Source: a bacterium (GTDB lineage: Bacteria > SZUA-182 > DTGQ01). From it: 60,405 nt of DNA. The stretch spans positions 1 through 60,405 of the forward strand of contig JBFLZW010000079.1 of assembly GCA_040755755.1 (NCBI GenBank), read 5' to 3'. Positions 42,798 through 52,426 of this stretch are shown here, piece after piece; position 1 is the first letter of the stretch; each line of letters starts with the position of its first letter. A program made the position numbers and the translations under genes. The notes under the pieces are model-generated. The model worked only from the letters and a program-made list of their open reading frames with translations, did no database searches and was not told where the DNA came from.

Positions 42798-43244
42798 CTA
42801 CCGCTTTCCGTCACGGGAATACAAACCGATCAGTTCCGCTGTAGCCAGGGTGTTCTTCTGGACTTCCTTCTGAAAATTCATCCTGGTGATATCCCTGAGC
42901 TCCTTGGACTTCAGGGCGTAGAGAGTAAAGAAATAGCGGTGGGTCCCTGAAGGCGGACAGGGCCCGCCATAGCTTCTTCTCCCGAAATCGTTGGCGACTT
43001 CCTTCGCTCCCGCAGGCAGCGGCCCGCCATCAGGGATTTCAGAAGCGTTCCTGGGGATATCGTATACCAGCCAGTGAATAAAATTCCCTCCCGGCGCATC
43101 AGGATCGGTCATGGCAAGCGCAAAGCTTGCGGTTTCCGCCGGCGCATCGGACCAGGAAAGGTGAGGAGAAACGTTCTGGCCATCACAGGTATAGGTGGCA
43201 GGTATCCTCTGTTGATGTTGAAAGCTCTTGCTCAGCAATTTCAT
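42798..43244 (-). CDS. YbhB/YbcL-type PEBP (Raf kinase inhibitor-like) protein
   Basis: 148 residues of the phosphatidylethanolamine-binding-protein fold. Motifs: NVSPHLSWSDAP, LAMTDPDAPGGNFIHWLVYDIP, and GGPCPPSGTHRYFFTLYAL. The function of bacterial members is unclear. The ATG at 43244 is preferred (AAGGAG six bases before); the open frame starts nine codons earlier. No signal peptide is evident. Confidence 0.88.
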   Translation of the reverse strand: MKLLSKSFQHQQRIPATYTCDGQNVSPHLSWSDAPAETASFALAMTDPDAPGGNFIHWLVYDIPRNASEIPDGGPLPAGAKEVANDFGRRSYGGPCPPSGTHRYFFTLYALKSKELRDITRMNFQKEVQKNTLATAELIGLYSRDGKR

Positions 43245-43343
43245 TTTTTTCTCCTTGCCATCGACAACCACATTACGGCTTGTTTGAATAATGGGAAAAA
43301 TACCTGTAGACTTATCGTCAGTATATACAATTTTTACTGCATG

Positions 43344-46193
43344 CTACCCTCTCCTCCTTCCGGTTTTTCTCCTTCTTCCGGAAGGGACAGCAGGCAGGCT
43401 GCGGATTTTCTTCAGACCAGCGGGGTTTTCTTCCTGGGCATCGTCTTTCGTCTCTCCGGATGGTTCCTGAGCAATCGACATCTGCCGGGCATGCCAGGAT
43501 GTGCCATCCCAACTGGCAGTGTAAATACCCCAGTCATCGGCTGTCTCTGCCTTGCCGTCCTTATCCTGTGCCCAGACAGCGAAAGGCTTGTGGGCTGTTG
43601 TATAAGCAACAGCGGGTGATTCAGCCAGAGATGGCCGGGAAATGACCCTGGGCTCAGACCATTGGCTGCCGTTCCACAGCGAGCCATAGACACAAGAGTC
43701 TTTACCTGACTGGTTGACCCAGACAGCCGCTATTTCCCCATTGGGACCGGCGGCAAGAGCGACCTGCTCATTAGTGCCGGGGAGTTTGGCCAGCGGTTTC
43801 GGCAGGGTCCACCTGCCATCTATCCGCTGAGAATACAGAAGGTTCGATATGCCAAAGGCCTGAAAGATCGCTTCGACCGAAGACCGCTCGTAATCCAGAT
43901 CGTCATTGGAGGAGCTTGACCAGACAGCCAGAGGGGTGCCGCGGGAGTCAAAGACCAGGGCCGGATGTTGATGAAAGTCAATCTCCGGGGTCACTTCGAC
44001 CGGACTGCTCCAGCCCTCGCCGGTATAGGTGGCGGCATAGATCCTGGTGCCAAGACTTGAGGCAGGCAGGGCTTTAGCCCAGACCGCCAGGATTTCTCCG
44101 GACTTGCTTCTGGCTACGGATGGAAGTCCATCATTGTAGATATCGCCTGAGATATCCCCCAGCACGGCCTTTCCCTCGTACACGCCACCGGTTCCGATCA
44201 GAGGTTCCTTAACCAGCTCCAGGACCTCATCCACCAGGATATTGCTGTCCGCCATGACGCGGGTCATGGTTTTACGCAGCCTGTCTTTCCTCGACTGCAC
44301 CATCAGGGGCTTGGGGGAGAGACTGAGATTACCCTGGTTTTTGGAGAAATTAGGATCGAGCAATCCTGCTGTCTGCTCGGAAGGAGCGGGCTCTTCTCCC
44401 CAATAGACAGCGGGATTGAACCAGGGGCTTATTCTCTGAAAATAGGGAGAATTGGGGTCGGCCCACCACGGGGTTCTCCAGCATCCTTTTTTTCCGGCGG
44501 AGGCATCGGGATTTCGCCATCTGCCCGCCAGTTCCCTGACAGACCAATCCATGTTGAATCTGTAGAGCAGAGCTGCCCAATCCCCGCCGAATCTGAGCGC
44601 CCCGTTCAACACAATGACAGGTTCCCGGGAAACCGAATACCCTTGATTTGAAATAGTATGAGTGAATACATACGCCCCTGCCAGAAGAACAAACCCCTGA
44701 AATTTTTCCGATAAAGAGCTGAAATTATCCTGGGGACCCATGCCGATGACAATCTGAGTATCGAACTCGCGCGGAGTCTCAGGATTATTCGGAAATCTGG
44801 CATAGGAGAATGATATACCGGCAGCGCCAGCCACTCCCACTCTGGTTGTGCCAACCTGCTGGCCGCACAAATTCAGCGGGATAGGATTGGAAAGATATAA
44901 AAAGGATGTACTTCCTCCAACAGTCGCAAGCGTTTCCTCGACAGGAAAACGGCAACCCCCGGCAGGGCTGGCAGAAGTAGGTATCGCCACCTCGCCGAGA
45001 TTGAATACATCAAAGCCCAGAGAAAGATGAGGACCGAGATCCAGTACGGCCACCAGTTCGTTGACAACTGCCGGAGTCAGGAAAGGAGAAGGATCGCGGG
45101 GGGTAATGCCTGAATTACCGCAGAGAAAGTAAGCTATCTCCAACTCAGCCGTGTCCCCGATAAAGGGTATGCAGCTTGGGATACTGATATCGAGCCTGGT
45201 CAGAATGATTGATACGCAGACTGAATTGAGAAATGGAGGGATAGGCCCGGTCAGGGAAATCGGGGGCGGGACCTGGCCCACCCAATTCGAAGGCGGATCC
45301 TGGACCCCATCGGCTGAAGGCGAAGGCGCTGCCCGGCCATCGGCGGCTGGAGCTGCCGGTGTGCTCTGACCCTGGTCCGCGGTGACTGGTGCCGGCAATG
45401 GGGCCTGATCTCCGGTCTCGGTACCGGAGGGAACTGAAGCTATAACCTGCTCTCCATCGAGAGGCAGACCGCTTGCGGTAATTACCTGATAATAGAGATC
45501 CGCATCATCCTCCAAAGATGCCCGCTGCAGCCAGAGCATCAGAGGATGGTTGCCGCTGTCCAGGGTCAGAGCGATGCCATAGTCATCATGGCTGTCTCCG
45601 GTGAGTGCCTGCGGCTCGCTCCAGCTTATTCCTCCATCTCCCGTAAGCGTGCCCTTCGAGCCCATGATTTTCTTGGGAGCGGTGAAGGACTCCCAGGCAC
45701 AGAAAAGACTTGCCGGTTCGCTCTGATCTCCTGATGCATTCTGGTCGGAGGATGGGTCCTGGCCGGTGGATGTTGCAGTACTCTTTCCGGCCTGCGGAAT
45801 AATGACAACTATAGGGCGGTTTCCCCCTTCACCAGGCATTTTTCCGGTCCTGGTCCAGGTTCCCCCCTGGTTAACCGCCCAGAAAAGCTCATTGCCACGC
45901 TCCCAGACCAGATAAGCATTCCCCTGATCATCATGGGCCAGCGACGGATTATGATCCGGCTCAATCTCCTTTTCCTGACCGGATTCCTTTTTCCTTCGAA
46001 TACCTCCCGGTAATCGCGGAAGCCCTTGCAGCCTTTCAGCGGAAAGTCCTTCCAGCCCCCTGTTTTTCCCTTCTCCTCCCTGAAGCCGTCTTCTCCCTCC
46101 CAGCACCCCTGCCGGAATTGAGTTGCCCTGCACCAGGGCAAGGAGCATGACAATGAAAATGAGGCTTTTTCTCTTCAAGTTGTAAAAACACAT
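43344..46193 (-). CDS. Large secreted protein, tandem paralogue A
   Basis: 949 residues. Signal peptide near the N-terminus (about residues 8-30), a segment with Asp-box/BNR-like strands (HNPSLAHDDQGNAYLVWERG; GGISWSEPQALTGD), a Pro/Ala/Ser-rich linker (about 260-310), a central domain of about 270 residues (DLGPHLSLGF, RFGGDWAALLYRF) that I do not recognise, then more BNR-like strands (HPALVFDSRGTPLAVWSSSS; GEIAAVWVNQS). The C-terminus is very basic (SGRRRKTGRRRG). It is a diverged duplicate of the next gene. ATG 46193 was chosen for its AAGGAG site. Function unknown, probably surface binding. Confidence 0.75.
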   Translation of the reverse strand: MCFYNLKRKSLIFIVMLLALVQGNSIPAGVLGGRRRLQGGEGKNRGLEGLSAERLQGLPRLPGGIRRKKESGQEKEIEPDHNPSLAHDDQGNAYLVWERGNELFWAVNQGGTWTRTGKMPGEGGNRPIVVIIPQAGKSTATSTGQDPSSDQNASGDQSEPASLFCAWESFTAPKKIMGSKGTLTGDGGISWSEPQALTGDSHDDYGIALTLDSGNHPLMLWLQRASLEDDADLYYQVITASGLPLDGEQVIASVPSGTETGDQAPLPAPVTADQGQSTPAAPAADGRAAPSPSADGVQDPPSNWVGQVPPPISLTGPIPPFLNSVCVSIILTRLDISIPSCIPFIGDTAELEIAYFLCGNSGITPRDPSPFLTPAVVNELVAVLDLGPHLSLGFDVFNLGEVAIPTSASPAGGCRFPVEETLATVGGSTSFLYLSNPIPLNLCGQQVGTTRVGVAGAAGISFSYARFPNNPETPREFDTQIVIGMGPQDNFSSLSEKFQGFVLLAGAYVFTHTISNQGYSVSREPVIVLNGALRFGGDWAALLYRFNMDWSVRELAGRWRNPDASAGKKGCWRTPWWADPNSPYFQRISPWFNPAVYWGEEPAPSEQTAGLLDPNFSKNQGNLSLSPKPLMVQSRKDRLRKTMTRVMADSNILVDEVLELVKEPLIGTGGVYEGKAVLGDISGDIYNDGLPSVARSKSGEILAVWAKALPASSLGTRIYAATYTGEGWSSPVEVTPEIDFHQHPALVFDSRGTPLAVWSSSSNDDLDYERSSVEAIFQAFGISNLLYSQRIDGRWTLPKPLAKLPGTNEQVALAAGPNGEIAAVWVNQSGKDSCVYGSLWNGSQWSEPRVISRPSLAESPAVAYTTAHKPFAVWAQDKDGKAETADDWGIYTASWDGTSWHARQMSIAQEPSGETKDDAQEENPAGLKKIRSLPAVPSGRRRKTGRRRG

Positions 46194-46245
46194 GATGTCT
46201 TTCTCCTTATTATTACTTCCCAGACCTTTCTCAGTACCGAGATTC

Positions 46246-49047
46246 TTAATTGCGCAAGGCGGCGGCCGTACTCCTCCTTCTTCCCGCACGGTCTTTTAAT
46301 CTCCTTCCGGACGGAAAAATATCTTTTTGCCGCCCGGGAAGGATCGTCTGTTCTTTTTCTTCCTCAGCAGGTGATTCTTCGCCAATCGACAATTGCCGGG
46401 AATGCCAGGATGTGCCATCCCAACTGGCAGTGCAGATTCTCCAGTCATTGGCTGTCACCGCCCTGCCGTCCATATCCTGTGCCCAGACAGCGGAAGGCTT
46501 GCGGGCCGTATAGATAACGGCGGGTGATTCGGCCAGAGCCGCCCGCGAAATAACCCTGGGCTCAGACCATTGGCTGCCGTTCCACAGCGAGCCGCAGACA
46601 CAAGAGCCTTTGTCTGACCGGTTGATCCACACAGCCGTTATTTCCCCATCGGAACCGGCAGCAAGAGCGACCTGCTCGCTGGTGCCGGGAAGTTTGGCCA
46701 GAGGCTTCGGCAGTGTCCACTGGCCATCTATCCGCTGAGAATAGAGAAGGCCGGATTTGCCAAAGGCCTGAAAGATCGCTTCGACCGAAGACCGCTCATA
46801 ATCGAGACCGTCATTGGAAGAGCTGGACCAGACAGCCAGAGGGGTGCCGCGGGAGTCAAAGACCAGGGCCGGATGTTGATGAAAGTCAATCTCCGGGGTC
46901 ACTTCAACCGGACTGCTCCAGCTCCCGCCGGTATAGGTGGCGGCATAAATTTTGCTGCCAAGGCTTGAGACTTCCAGGGCTTTGGCCCAGACCGCCATGA
47001 TTTCTCCGGACCGGCTTCTGGCTACAGCCGCAAGTCCGTCGTTGTAAATATCAGATGAGATATCGCCCAGCACGGTTTTCCCCTCATACACACCACCTGT
47101 TCCGATCAGAGGTTCCTTGACCATATCCAGCACCTCATCCACCAGAGCATTCCCATCGGACATGATGCGGGTTATGGTTTTGCGCAACCTGTCTTTCCCC
47201 GACTCCACCATCAGAGGCTTGGGGGATGGACTGAGATTTTCCTGGTTATTCAGGAAATTCGGGTCGCTTAAGCCCGCTGTTTCCCGGGAGGGATCGGACT
47301 TGTATCCTCCGTAGACAACGCGATAGAGCCAGGGGCTTATTCTCTTGAAATAGAAGGAATTGAGATCCGCCCACCAGGGTCTCCTCTTCTGGCAGGATGA
47401 GGCATTGGGATCACGCCATTGCCCCGGAGTGTAGGTTCTGCTGAATCTATACAGCAGAGCTGCCCAATCGCCGCCGAATCTGAGTGCTCCTCTCACGGCG
47501 ATGGCGGGACCACTGGTAAAGGAACAGCCCTGGGCTGAAAGGGTGTGGGTAAATGAATACCCGCCTCCAACGATCACAAAACCCTGGAATTTATCCTGAA
47601 AAGCACTGAAATTAGCCTGGGGACCCATGCCTGCGGCAATCTGGGTCACGAATGCACGAGGGGTTTCAGGATTATTAGGGGATCTGACAGAGGAATAGCT
47701 TATACCGACCGCACCTGCTGCACCTACTCTGGTTATGCCAATCTGGTCGCCGCAAACAACCAGAGGGAAGGGGGAAGAAAGCCAGAGAAAGGAATCACTT
47801 CCACCATAGGAGCATACTGTTTGCTGAACAGCCGAACAGCGGCCTTGAGCAGGGCTTGCATTAGTGCTTGCATTAGTGCTTATCGCTGCCTGGCCGAGAT
47901 CGAAGAGAGTAAAGCCCAGAGAAAGATGAGGACCGAGCGTCAGCTCAGTCACCAGTTCGTCGCTGACCGCCGGAGTCAGAACAGGAGATGAATCACAGGG
48001 TGTAATGCCTGACGTGCCGCAGAGAATATTAGATATTCTCACCCCAACCGTTTCTCCGCATATGGGTGTGACAACGGGAAGGTTGATATTGAACTGGGTG
48101 AGAACAATCGATATACAGGGTGAATTGAAAAAAGGGCCAAGAGGCCCGGTCAGGGAGATTGCGGGCGGGGCCTGGCCTACCCAATTCGATGGCGGGTCTA
48201 AAGCTCCATCATCGGCTGAAGGTGAAGGCGCTGCCCGGCCATTATCGGCTGGAGCTGCCGCTGTGCCCTGCTCTTGCTCTGCGGCGACCGGCGCTGTCGT
48301 CGGTGCCCGATCTCCGGCCCCGGAACCGGAGGGACCGGGAGATGAGGATATCATCTCCTGGTATTCTGAGGATATTTCCTGATTTCCATTGACGAGAGGA
48401 AGACCGTTCGAGGTAATAATCTGATAATAAAGGTCAGCATCATCCTCTAAGGACGCCCGCTGCAGCCAGAGCATCAAAGGGTTGTTGCCGCTGTCCATCG
48501 TCAGGGAGATTCCATAGTCATCATTGCTGTCTCCGGTGAGGGCCTGCGGCTCGCTCCAGCTTATTTCTCCATCTTCCGTAAGTGTGCCTGTTGAGCCCAT
48601 AATTTTCTTGGGAGTGGTGAAGGACTCCCAGGCACAGAAAAGGCGGGGCGGAACGAAGATAACCACCGGGCGATTCCCCCCTTCGCCCGGCATCTTGCCG
48701 GTTCTGGTCCAGTTCCCCCCCTGATTGATCGCCCAGAAAATCTCGTTGCCATGCTCCCAGACCAGATAGGCATTCCCCTGGTCATCACGGGTCAGGGATG
48801 GATTATGGTCCGGCTCCTTATCCTTTGCCTGACCGGAGTTCCTCTTCTTTCGAATACCTGCGGGCAACCGGGGAAGCCCCTGGAGTTTTTCACCGGAAGG
48901 TCCTGTCATTCCTCCTGCCTGAACCTTTCTCCTCCCTCCCAGTGCCCTGGCCGGAGGAATTAAGTTGCCCTGCATCAGGGCAAGAAACATGGTAAGAAGC
49001 ATGGTAATGAAAATGAGACTTCTCCTTTTCAAGGTGCTGAAATACAT
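46246..49047 (-). CDS. Large secreted protein, tandem paralogue B
   Basis: 933 residues with the same layout as paralogue A: signal peptide, BNR-like start (HNPSLTRDDQGNAYLVWEHG), acidic/Pro-rich linker, the same unrecognised central domain with several Cys, BNR-like C-terminal strands, and an Arg-rich tail (SGRRLKDRAGRRRST). Some DNA stretches are identical to A for about 80 bases, while the linker and central domain differ. It is upstream of A by 52 bases and the pair is probably co-transcribed. A GGGAG site precedes the ATG. Confidence 0.75.
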   Translation of the reverse strand: MYFSTLKRRSLIFITMLLTMFLALMQGNLIPPARALGGRRKVQAGGMTGPSGEKLQGLPRLPAGIRKKRNSGQAKDKEPDHNPSLTRDDQGNAYLVWEHGNEIFWAINQGGNWTRTGKMPGEGGNRPVVIFVPPRLFCAWESFTTPKKIMGSTGTLTEDGEISWSEPQALTGDSNDDYGISLTMDSGNNPLMLWLQRASLEDDADLYYQIITSNGLPLVNGNQEISSEYQEMISSSPGPSGSGAGDRAPTTAPVAAEQEQGTAAAPADNGRAAPSPSADDGALDPPSNWVGQAPPAISLTGPLGPFFNSPCISIVLTQFNINLPVVTPICGETVGVRISNILCGTSGITPCDSSPVLTPAVSDELVTELTLGPHLSLGFTLFDLGQAAISTNASTNASPAQGRCSAVQQTVCSYGGSDSFLWLSSPFPLVVCGDQIGITRVGAAGAVGISYSSVRSPNNPETPRAFVTQIAAGMGPQANFSAFQDKFQGFVIVGGGYSFTHTLSAQGCSFTSGPAIAVRGALRFGGDWAALLYRFSRTYTPGQWRDPNASSCQKRRPWWADLNSFYFKRISPWLYRVVYGGYKSDPSRETAGLSDPNFLNNQENLSPSPKPLMVESGKDRLRKTITRIMSDGNALVDEVLDMVKEPLIGTGGVYEGKTVLGDISSDIYNDGLAAVARSRSGEIMAVWAKALEVSSLGSKIYAATYTGGSWSSPVEVTPEIDFHQHPALVFDSRGTPLAVWSSSSNDGLDYERSSVEAIFQAFGKSGLLYSQRIDGQWTLPKPLAKLPGTSEQVALAAGSDGEITAVWINRSDKGSCVCGSLWNGSQWSEPRVISRAALAESPAVIYTARKPSAVWAQDMDGRAVTANDWRICTASWDGTSWHSRQLSIGEESPAEEEKEQTILPGRQKDIFPSGRRLKDRAGRRRSTAAALRN

Positions 49048-49447
49048 GGTGAGGTTCTCCCGTAATTCTCTGTTGCGAATGGATTAATGGAATTTTTCTC
49101 TGCCTGTCTGAAAAAATTTCCTTCTGGAGAGCAGGGCCACGAGAAATTCTGCTTTCAAGATTCCCCGCTTCTCTCGAAATGACAAAAAAATCCAAAAGCT
49201 CGACCGTTCGCAATATAAGGCAACTTTGCATAGTTTTTCACTAATTCCATACATCAGTTTTTAGCAAAATATTTACCTTAAGATAGGTGGAGTCCCTCTC
49301 CCTCTAACCTCTTAAAAATCGGCTAATCTTATCGCAAGTTATTACTTGTCAGGCATAATAAATCAGTATTATTTACTTTATTTTAAAGCTAATTTTCAGT
49401 AATATTAGATTATTTTCTAGGTTTTTTGGCAGGTAAGAAGGGGTGAA
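49048..49447. other. AT-rich spacer upstream of the paralogue pair
   Basis: 400 bases, AT-rich toward the right end, with no supportable gene. It should contain the promoter of the two large secreted-protein genes; no clear -35/-10 pair was identified. Confidence 0.4.
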
Positions 49448-49960
49448 TTAATCAATAGTCCGGGAACCCCGGCAGGGGGTGAGCCTGCTCAGGAAGCATG
49501 AGGGCTCCATGCTGCATGAAGGACAGCAGAAGGTTCTGGCCAACCCAAAAAGGAGAAAGCCCAGGAGACCGAACAGGACTGCCAGGCATGCCAGAAGAAG
49601 ATTCCAGGTACGGATCAGGGAGACAGCTATCAGAAGCTGCGGAAGGAGAGCAAATGAGAAGAAATAGACCAGGGGCCATTTCCGGCTGGCAAATTTATCC
49701 GGGCATCCACGGGTGACGAGCCGGGGCACTGCCTTTCCCCACCCCATTGGACACCTGTGGCCATAGAAAGAGCAATAGCGGCAGACCCTGATTCGGACCA
49801 GGAAAAGATAATTGGCCAATACCCAAACCATCCAGATCAGTGAGAGCCACCATGAGCCGGGCAGACCTGTGAGGGACAGCCCCGCCATACCGACTCCGGC
49901 GATTACGAGAAACAGTCCGTTAAAGAAAAGGGGGGACGGGCCTTTGCGGGTTTTCATCAT
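49448..49960 (-). CDS. Cysteine-rich small membrane protein
   Basis: 170 residues with about four hydrophobic helices (near 12-32, 36-54, 97-115, 120-145). Two Cys groups stand next to the membrane: CRYCSFYGHRCPMGWG between helices 2 and 3, and CCPSCSMEPSC after helix 4. This could bind a metal or Fe-S centre. I recognise the pattern as that of a conserved hypothetical family but know no function. Confidence 0.65.
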   Translation of the reverse strand: MMKTRKGPSPLFFNGLFLVIAGVGMAGLSLTGLPGSWWLSLIWMVWVLANYLFLVRIRVCRYCSFYGHRCPMGWGKAVPRLVTRGCPDKFASRKWPLVYFFSFALLPQLLIAVSLIRTWNLLLACLAVLFGLLGFLLFGLARTFCCPSCSMEPSCFLSRLTPCRGSRTID

Positions 49961-50093
49961 ATTCTTTTGCGATATTCAGTGTGTATATGGGTATGTCTCC
50001 GGTAATACTTTCTTTATCGGCTTCAGTGAGGATGACTTTCGGCAATACCTGGGGACCAGCCGTCTTCCTCTTACCTTCTTTGCCCCTGGTGCT

Positions 50094-50606
50094 TCATGAT
50101 ACTAACTTTTGATAATCCTGTTCCGGCAAATATGGACACACTGATACCTTTATCGAGCCGCTGCGCACGGCAGCAGCAAACGACATGCAGGTCATACCGC
50201 ATTCCCTGCAATTTGTGCCGGGTAAGAGCTTATAGATATCCAGTACCTTTGGAGGCGGCTTTTTCCCCTCGAAATCCGGCTCTATCTCGTTCCTTCGCGC
50301 CCAAACATCGTTAATGGTGTTAACGATAGCATCGACCAGCATTTGAGCTTCTTCCCTGTTCTCGACAGGTGCAACGACAACCTCCTGTGGCCTAAATGCG
50401 TATCTTTTACTATTATCACAGCACGGCCATAACAGTATCTTTGCACCATGATCGTACTCGGAACCTTTCAGTACAGCATGAAGGTATGGGAGCACCTCAG
50501 CGATGTCCTCATGCAGATGCACAATCGCGCGGTACCAGTCAGCCTGCGGAGAGCAGTCAGGTGTGGATAACTTCATGGTGAAATTCTGAATTAATTGTTC
50601 AGACAT
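50094..50606 (-). CDS. Fe-S domain protein (PF04060-like)
   Basis: 170 residues. The N-terminal part (about 1-120) has no assigned function. The C-terminal part LLPGTNCRECGMTCMSFAAA...VCPYL has the four Cys of the short 4Fe-4S domain found in the corrinoid Fe-S protein and RnfB. Probably an electron-transfer or redox-sensing protein of the cytosol. It is transcribed 15 bases after the AhpD-like gene, so the two may work together. Confidence 0.75.
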   Translation of the reverse strand: MSEQLIQNFTMKLSTPDCSPQADWYRAIVHLHEDIAEVLPYLHAVLKGSEYDHGAKILLWPCCDNSKRYAFRPQEVVVAPVENREEAQMLVDAIVNTINDVWARRNEIEPDFEGKKPPPKVLDIYKLLPGTNCRECGMTCMSFAAAVRSGSIKVSVCPYLPEQDYQKLVS

Positions 50607-50621
50607 TGGATTACCTCCCGG

Positions 50622-50972
50622 TTAAGTGTCCATCGTGGTAATTGTATCCACTGAGGCATTCATTTCATCCAGTACTTCAATGACCGTCGAAGAATAGGCA
50701 ACCGCAGGGCCGCCAGCCATAACAATGGCAATCCCAACCGCTTCCAGGATCTCTTTGCGTGATATTCCCATCTCGACTGCCTTCCTGATATGAACCCGGA
50801 TGCAGGGTTCACACCGGAGGGCAACGGCTACGGCAATAAATATGATATGCTTGACCCTGGCGCTCAGAGCCCCTTCCTGGCTGGCTGCCTGTCGTAATTG
50901 ATTAAAAGCTTTCATTATCTCAGGGAGTTGTTCTTGAATCTTGTTAAAAGACGGTTCCATTTTCGATCCCAT
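50622..50972 (-). CDS. Carboxymuconolactone decarboxylase/AhpD-like protein
   Basis: 116 residues of the CMD fold. The motif CEPCIRVHIRKAVEMG (CxxCxxxH) is that of AhpD-type redox-active members, not of the true decarboxylase. MGISRKEILEAVGIAIVMAGGPAVAY is also typical. It may be a thiol-dependent peroxidase partner. It is followed by the Fe-S protein gene. Confidence 0.82.
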   Translation of the reverse strand: MGSKMEPSFNKIQEQLPEIMKAFNQLRQAASQEGALSARVKHIIFIAVAVALRCEPCIRVHIRKAVEMGISRKEILEAVGIAIVMAGGPAVAYSSTVIEVLDEMNASVDTITTMDT

Positions 50973-51046
50973 TATATTTTCTCCTCATGGGTAATATGGG
51001 TGACTGCTTCAACGACCTCGAGTTAAATTAGGTGCAAAGTCTGATC

Positions 51047-52426
51047 TCATACCCTCTTGGGGTGATAGGGATCATTGAACCGGATTTGAAATTCGACCCC
51101 CTCATTCAGGATCATGTCCACTTTCCCCTGAAGCTGGTTTTCCACAAGATTGACAACGATTTGCAGCCCCAGCGATTTGGTGTTCCTGAAGTCGAAACCC
51201 TCCGGCATCCCAATTCCATTATCGGCAACCCTGATATCAATTTCGTCTTTATTTCCTCTGTGCAGACTGACTCTGATGGCCCCTTCCCGATTGTCCGGAA
51301 ATGCATGCTGCAAGGCATTGGTGATTATTTCACTTACGGCCAGACCACAGGGGACAGCAGCATCGAGAGAGGCAAAAAGTCCCTCATCAGCCATGAGTAT
51401 CAGCGATATTTTACTGCACGTTCCCTGGTAACTCTTCACCAGACTGCTGATGACATCCGCAAAATAGTTTTTGAGATCAACCCCGGCCAGATTCCTGGAT
51501 TGATAGAGGTGTTTATGGACCAGAGCCATTGACTTGATCCGGTTCTCGGTCTCCCGGAATATCTTCAGCACCTGCTCATCTTTGGTATATGAAGCCTGGA
51601 GGGCAAGCAGGGAGGCAATGACCTGCATGTTGTTCTTGGTTCTGTGGTAAAGCTCGCGCAGGAGCAGTTCCTTCTCGGCCAGAGAGGCTTTGATCTGCTC
51701 CTCGGCCCGCTTGCGGTCACCGATATCAGTGGCCACATAAACCATACCCTGCACTTTTCCCTGCTCATCCCGCAAGGTGGAGCAGGAAAGAAGGGCGGGG
51801 ACCTTTCGTCCATCGCTGGCAATCAGGGTCTGCTCCGTATGGGATGAGCCGCTCTCTGCCGTTTCCTGAAAAATGACTTCCAGGGGCCTCCCGATCAGCT
51901 CATTCTCCCGGTAGCCCAGCAGGGTATCCGTAGCATGGTTGACTTTCTCGATAAAACCATTAGGACTGGTCACGATCAGGACTTCGTGGATCGAAGCAAG
52001 GATATTGTCAATGTACTGCTTTGCCATTTCTATTTCCCGTTTTTGCGTATAGAGTTTGATAAATACCCTGCATTTGTTCAAGAGTATCGAGGGATGATAT
52101 GGTTTGACCAGAAAATCCACGGCTCCGGAATTATATCCCTTGAAGAGATGGTAATCATCAGAGTGAATGGCTGAAAAAAAGATAATCGGTATCTGCTGTG
52201 CCCTTTCATCACTCCGCATCAGTTCCGCCAGCTCATAACCGTTCATGACCGGCATCTGGACATCGAGAAGAGCCAGGGCAAAATCATGGTTGAGTACCAG
52301 TTTCAGGGCATCGTTACCATTGGTGGCCGTGATGATCTCTGCTTCGAGCTCTTGCAGGCTTTCATCGAGTGCAAAGAGGTTCTCCGGTTTGTCATCTACA
52401 ATGAGAATCTTTGGCTTTTCCGTCAT
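51047..52426 (-). CDS. Response regulator/PAS/HisKA_2 histidine kinase
   Basis: 459 residues. N-terminal receiver domain (ILIVDDKPENLFAL, ALALLDVQMPVMNG, VKPYHP), a PAS domain (about 135-250), and a HisKA_2-type kinase (LLRELYHRTKNNMQVIASLLALQ, with the His) with an unusual HATPase (NALQHAFPDN, VADNGIGMPEGFD). Such kinases often respond through the receiver domain. It overlaps cheR by 35 bases and is the last gene of the signalling operon. Confidence 0.88.
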   Translation of the reverse strand: MTEKPKILIVDDKPENLFALDESLQELEAEIITATNGNDALKLVLNHDFALALLDVQMPVMNGYELAELMRSDERAQQIPIIFFSAIHSDDYHLFKGYNSGAVDFLVKPYHPSILLNKCRVFIKLYTQKREIEMAKQYIDNILASIHEVLIVTSPNGFIEKVNHATDTLLGYRENELIGRPLEVIFQETAESGSSHTEQTLIASDGRKVPALLSCSTLRDEQGKVQGMVYVATDIGDRKRAEEQIKASLAEKELLLRELYHRTKNNMQVIASLLALQASYTKDEQVLKIFRETENRIKSMALVHKHLYQSRNLAGVDLKNYFADVISSLVKSYQGTCSKISLILMADEGLFASLDAAVPCGLAVSEIITNALQHAFPDNREGAIRVSLHRGNKDEIDIRVADNGIGMPEGFDFRNTKSLGLQIVVNLVENQLQGKVDMILNEGVEFQIRFNDPYHPKRV

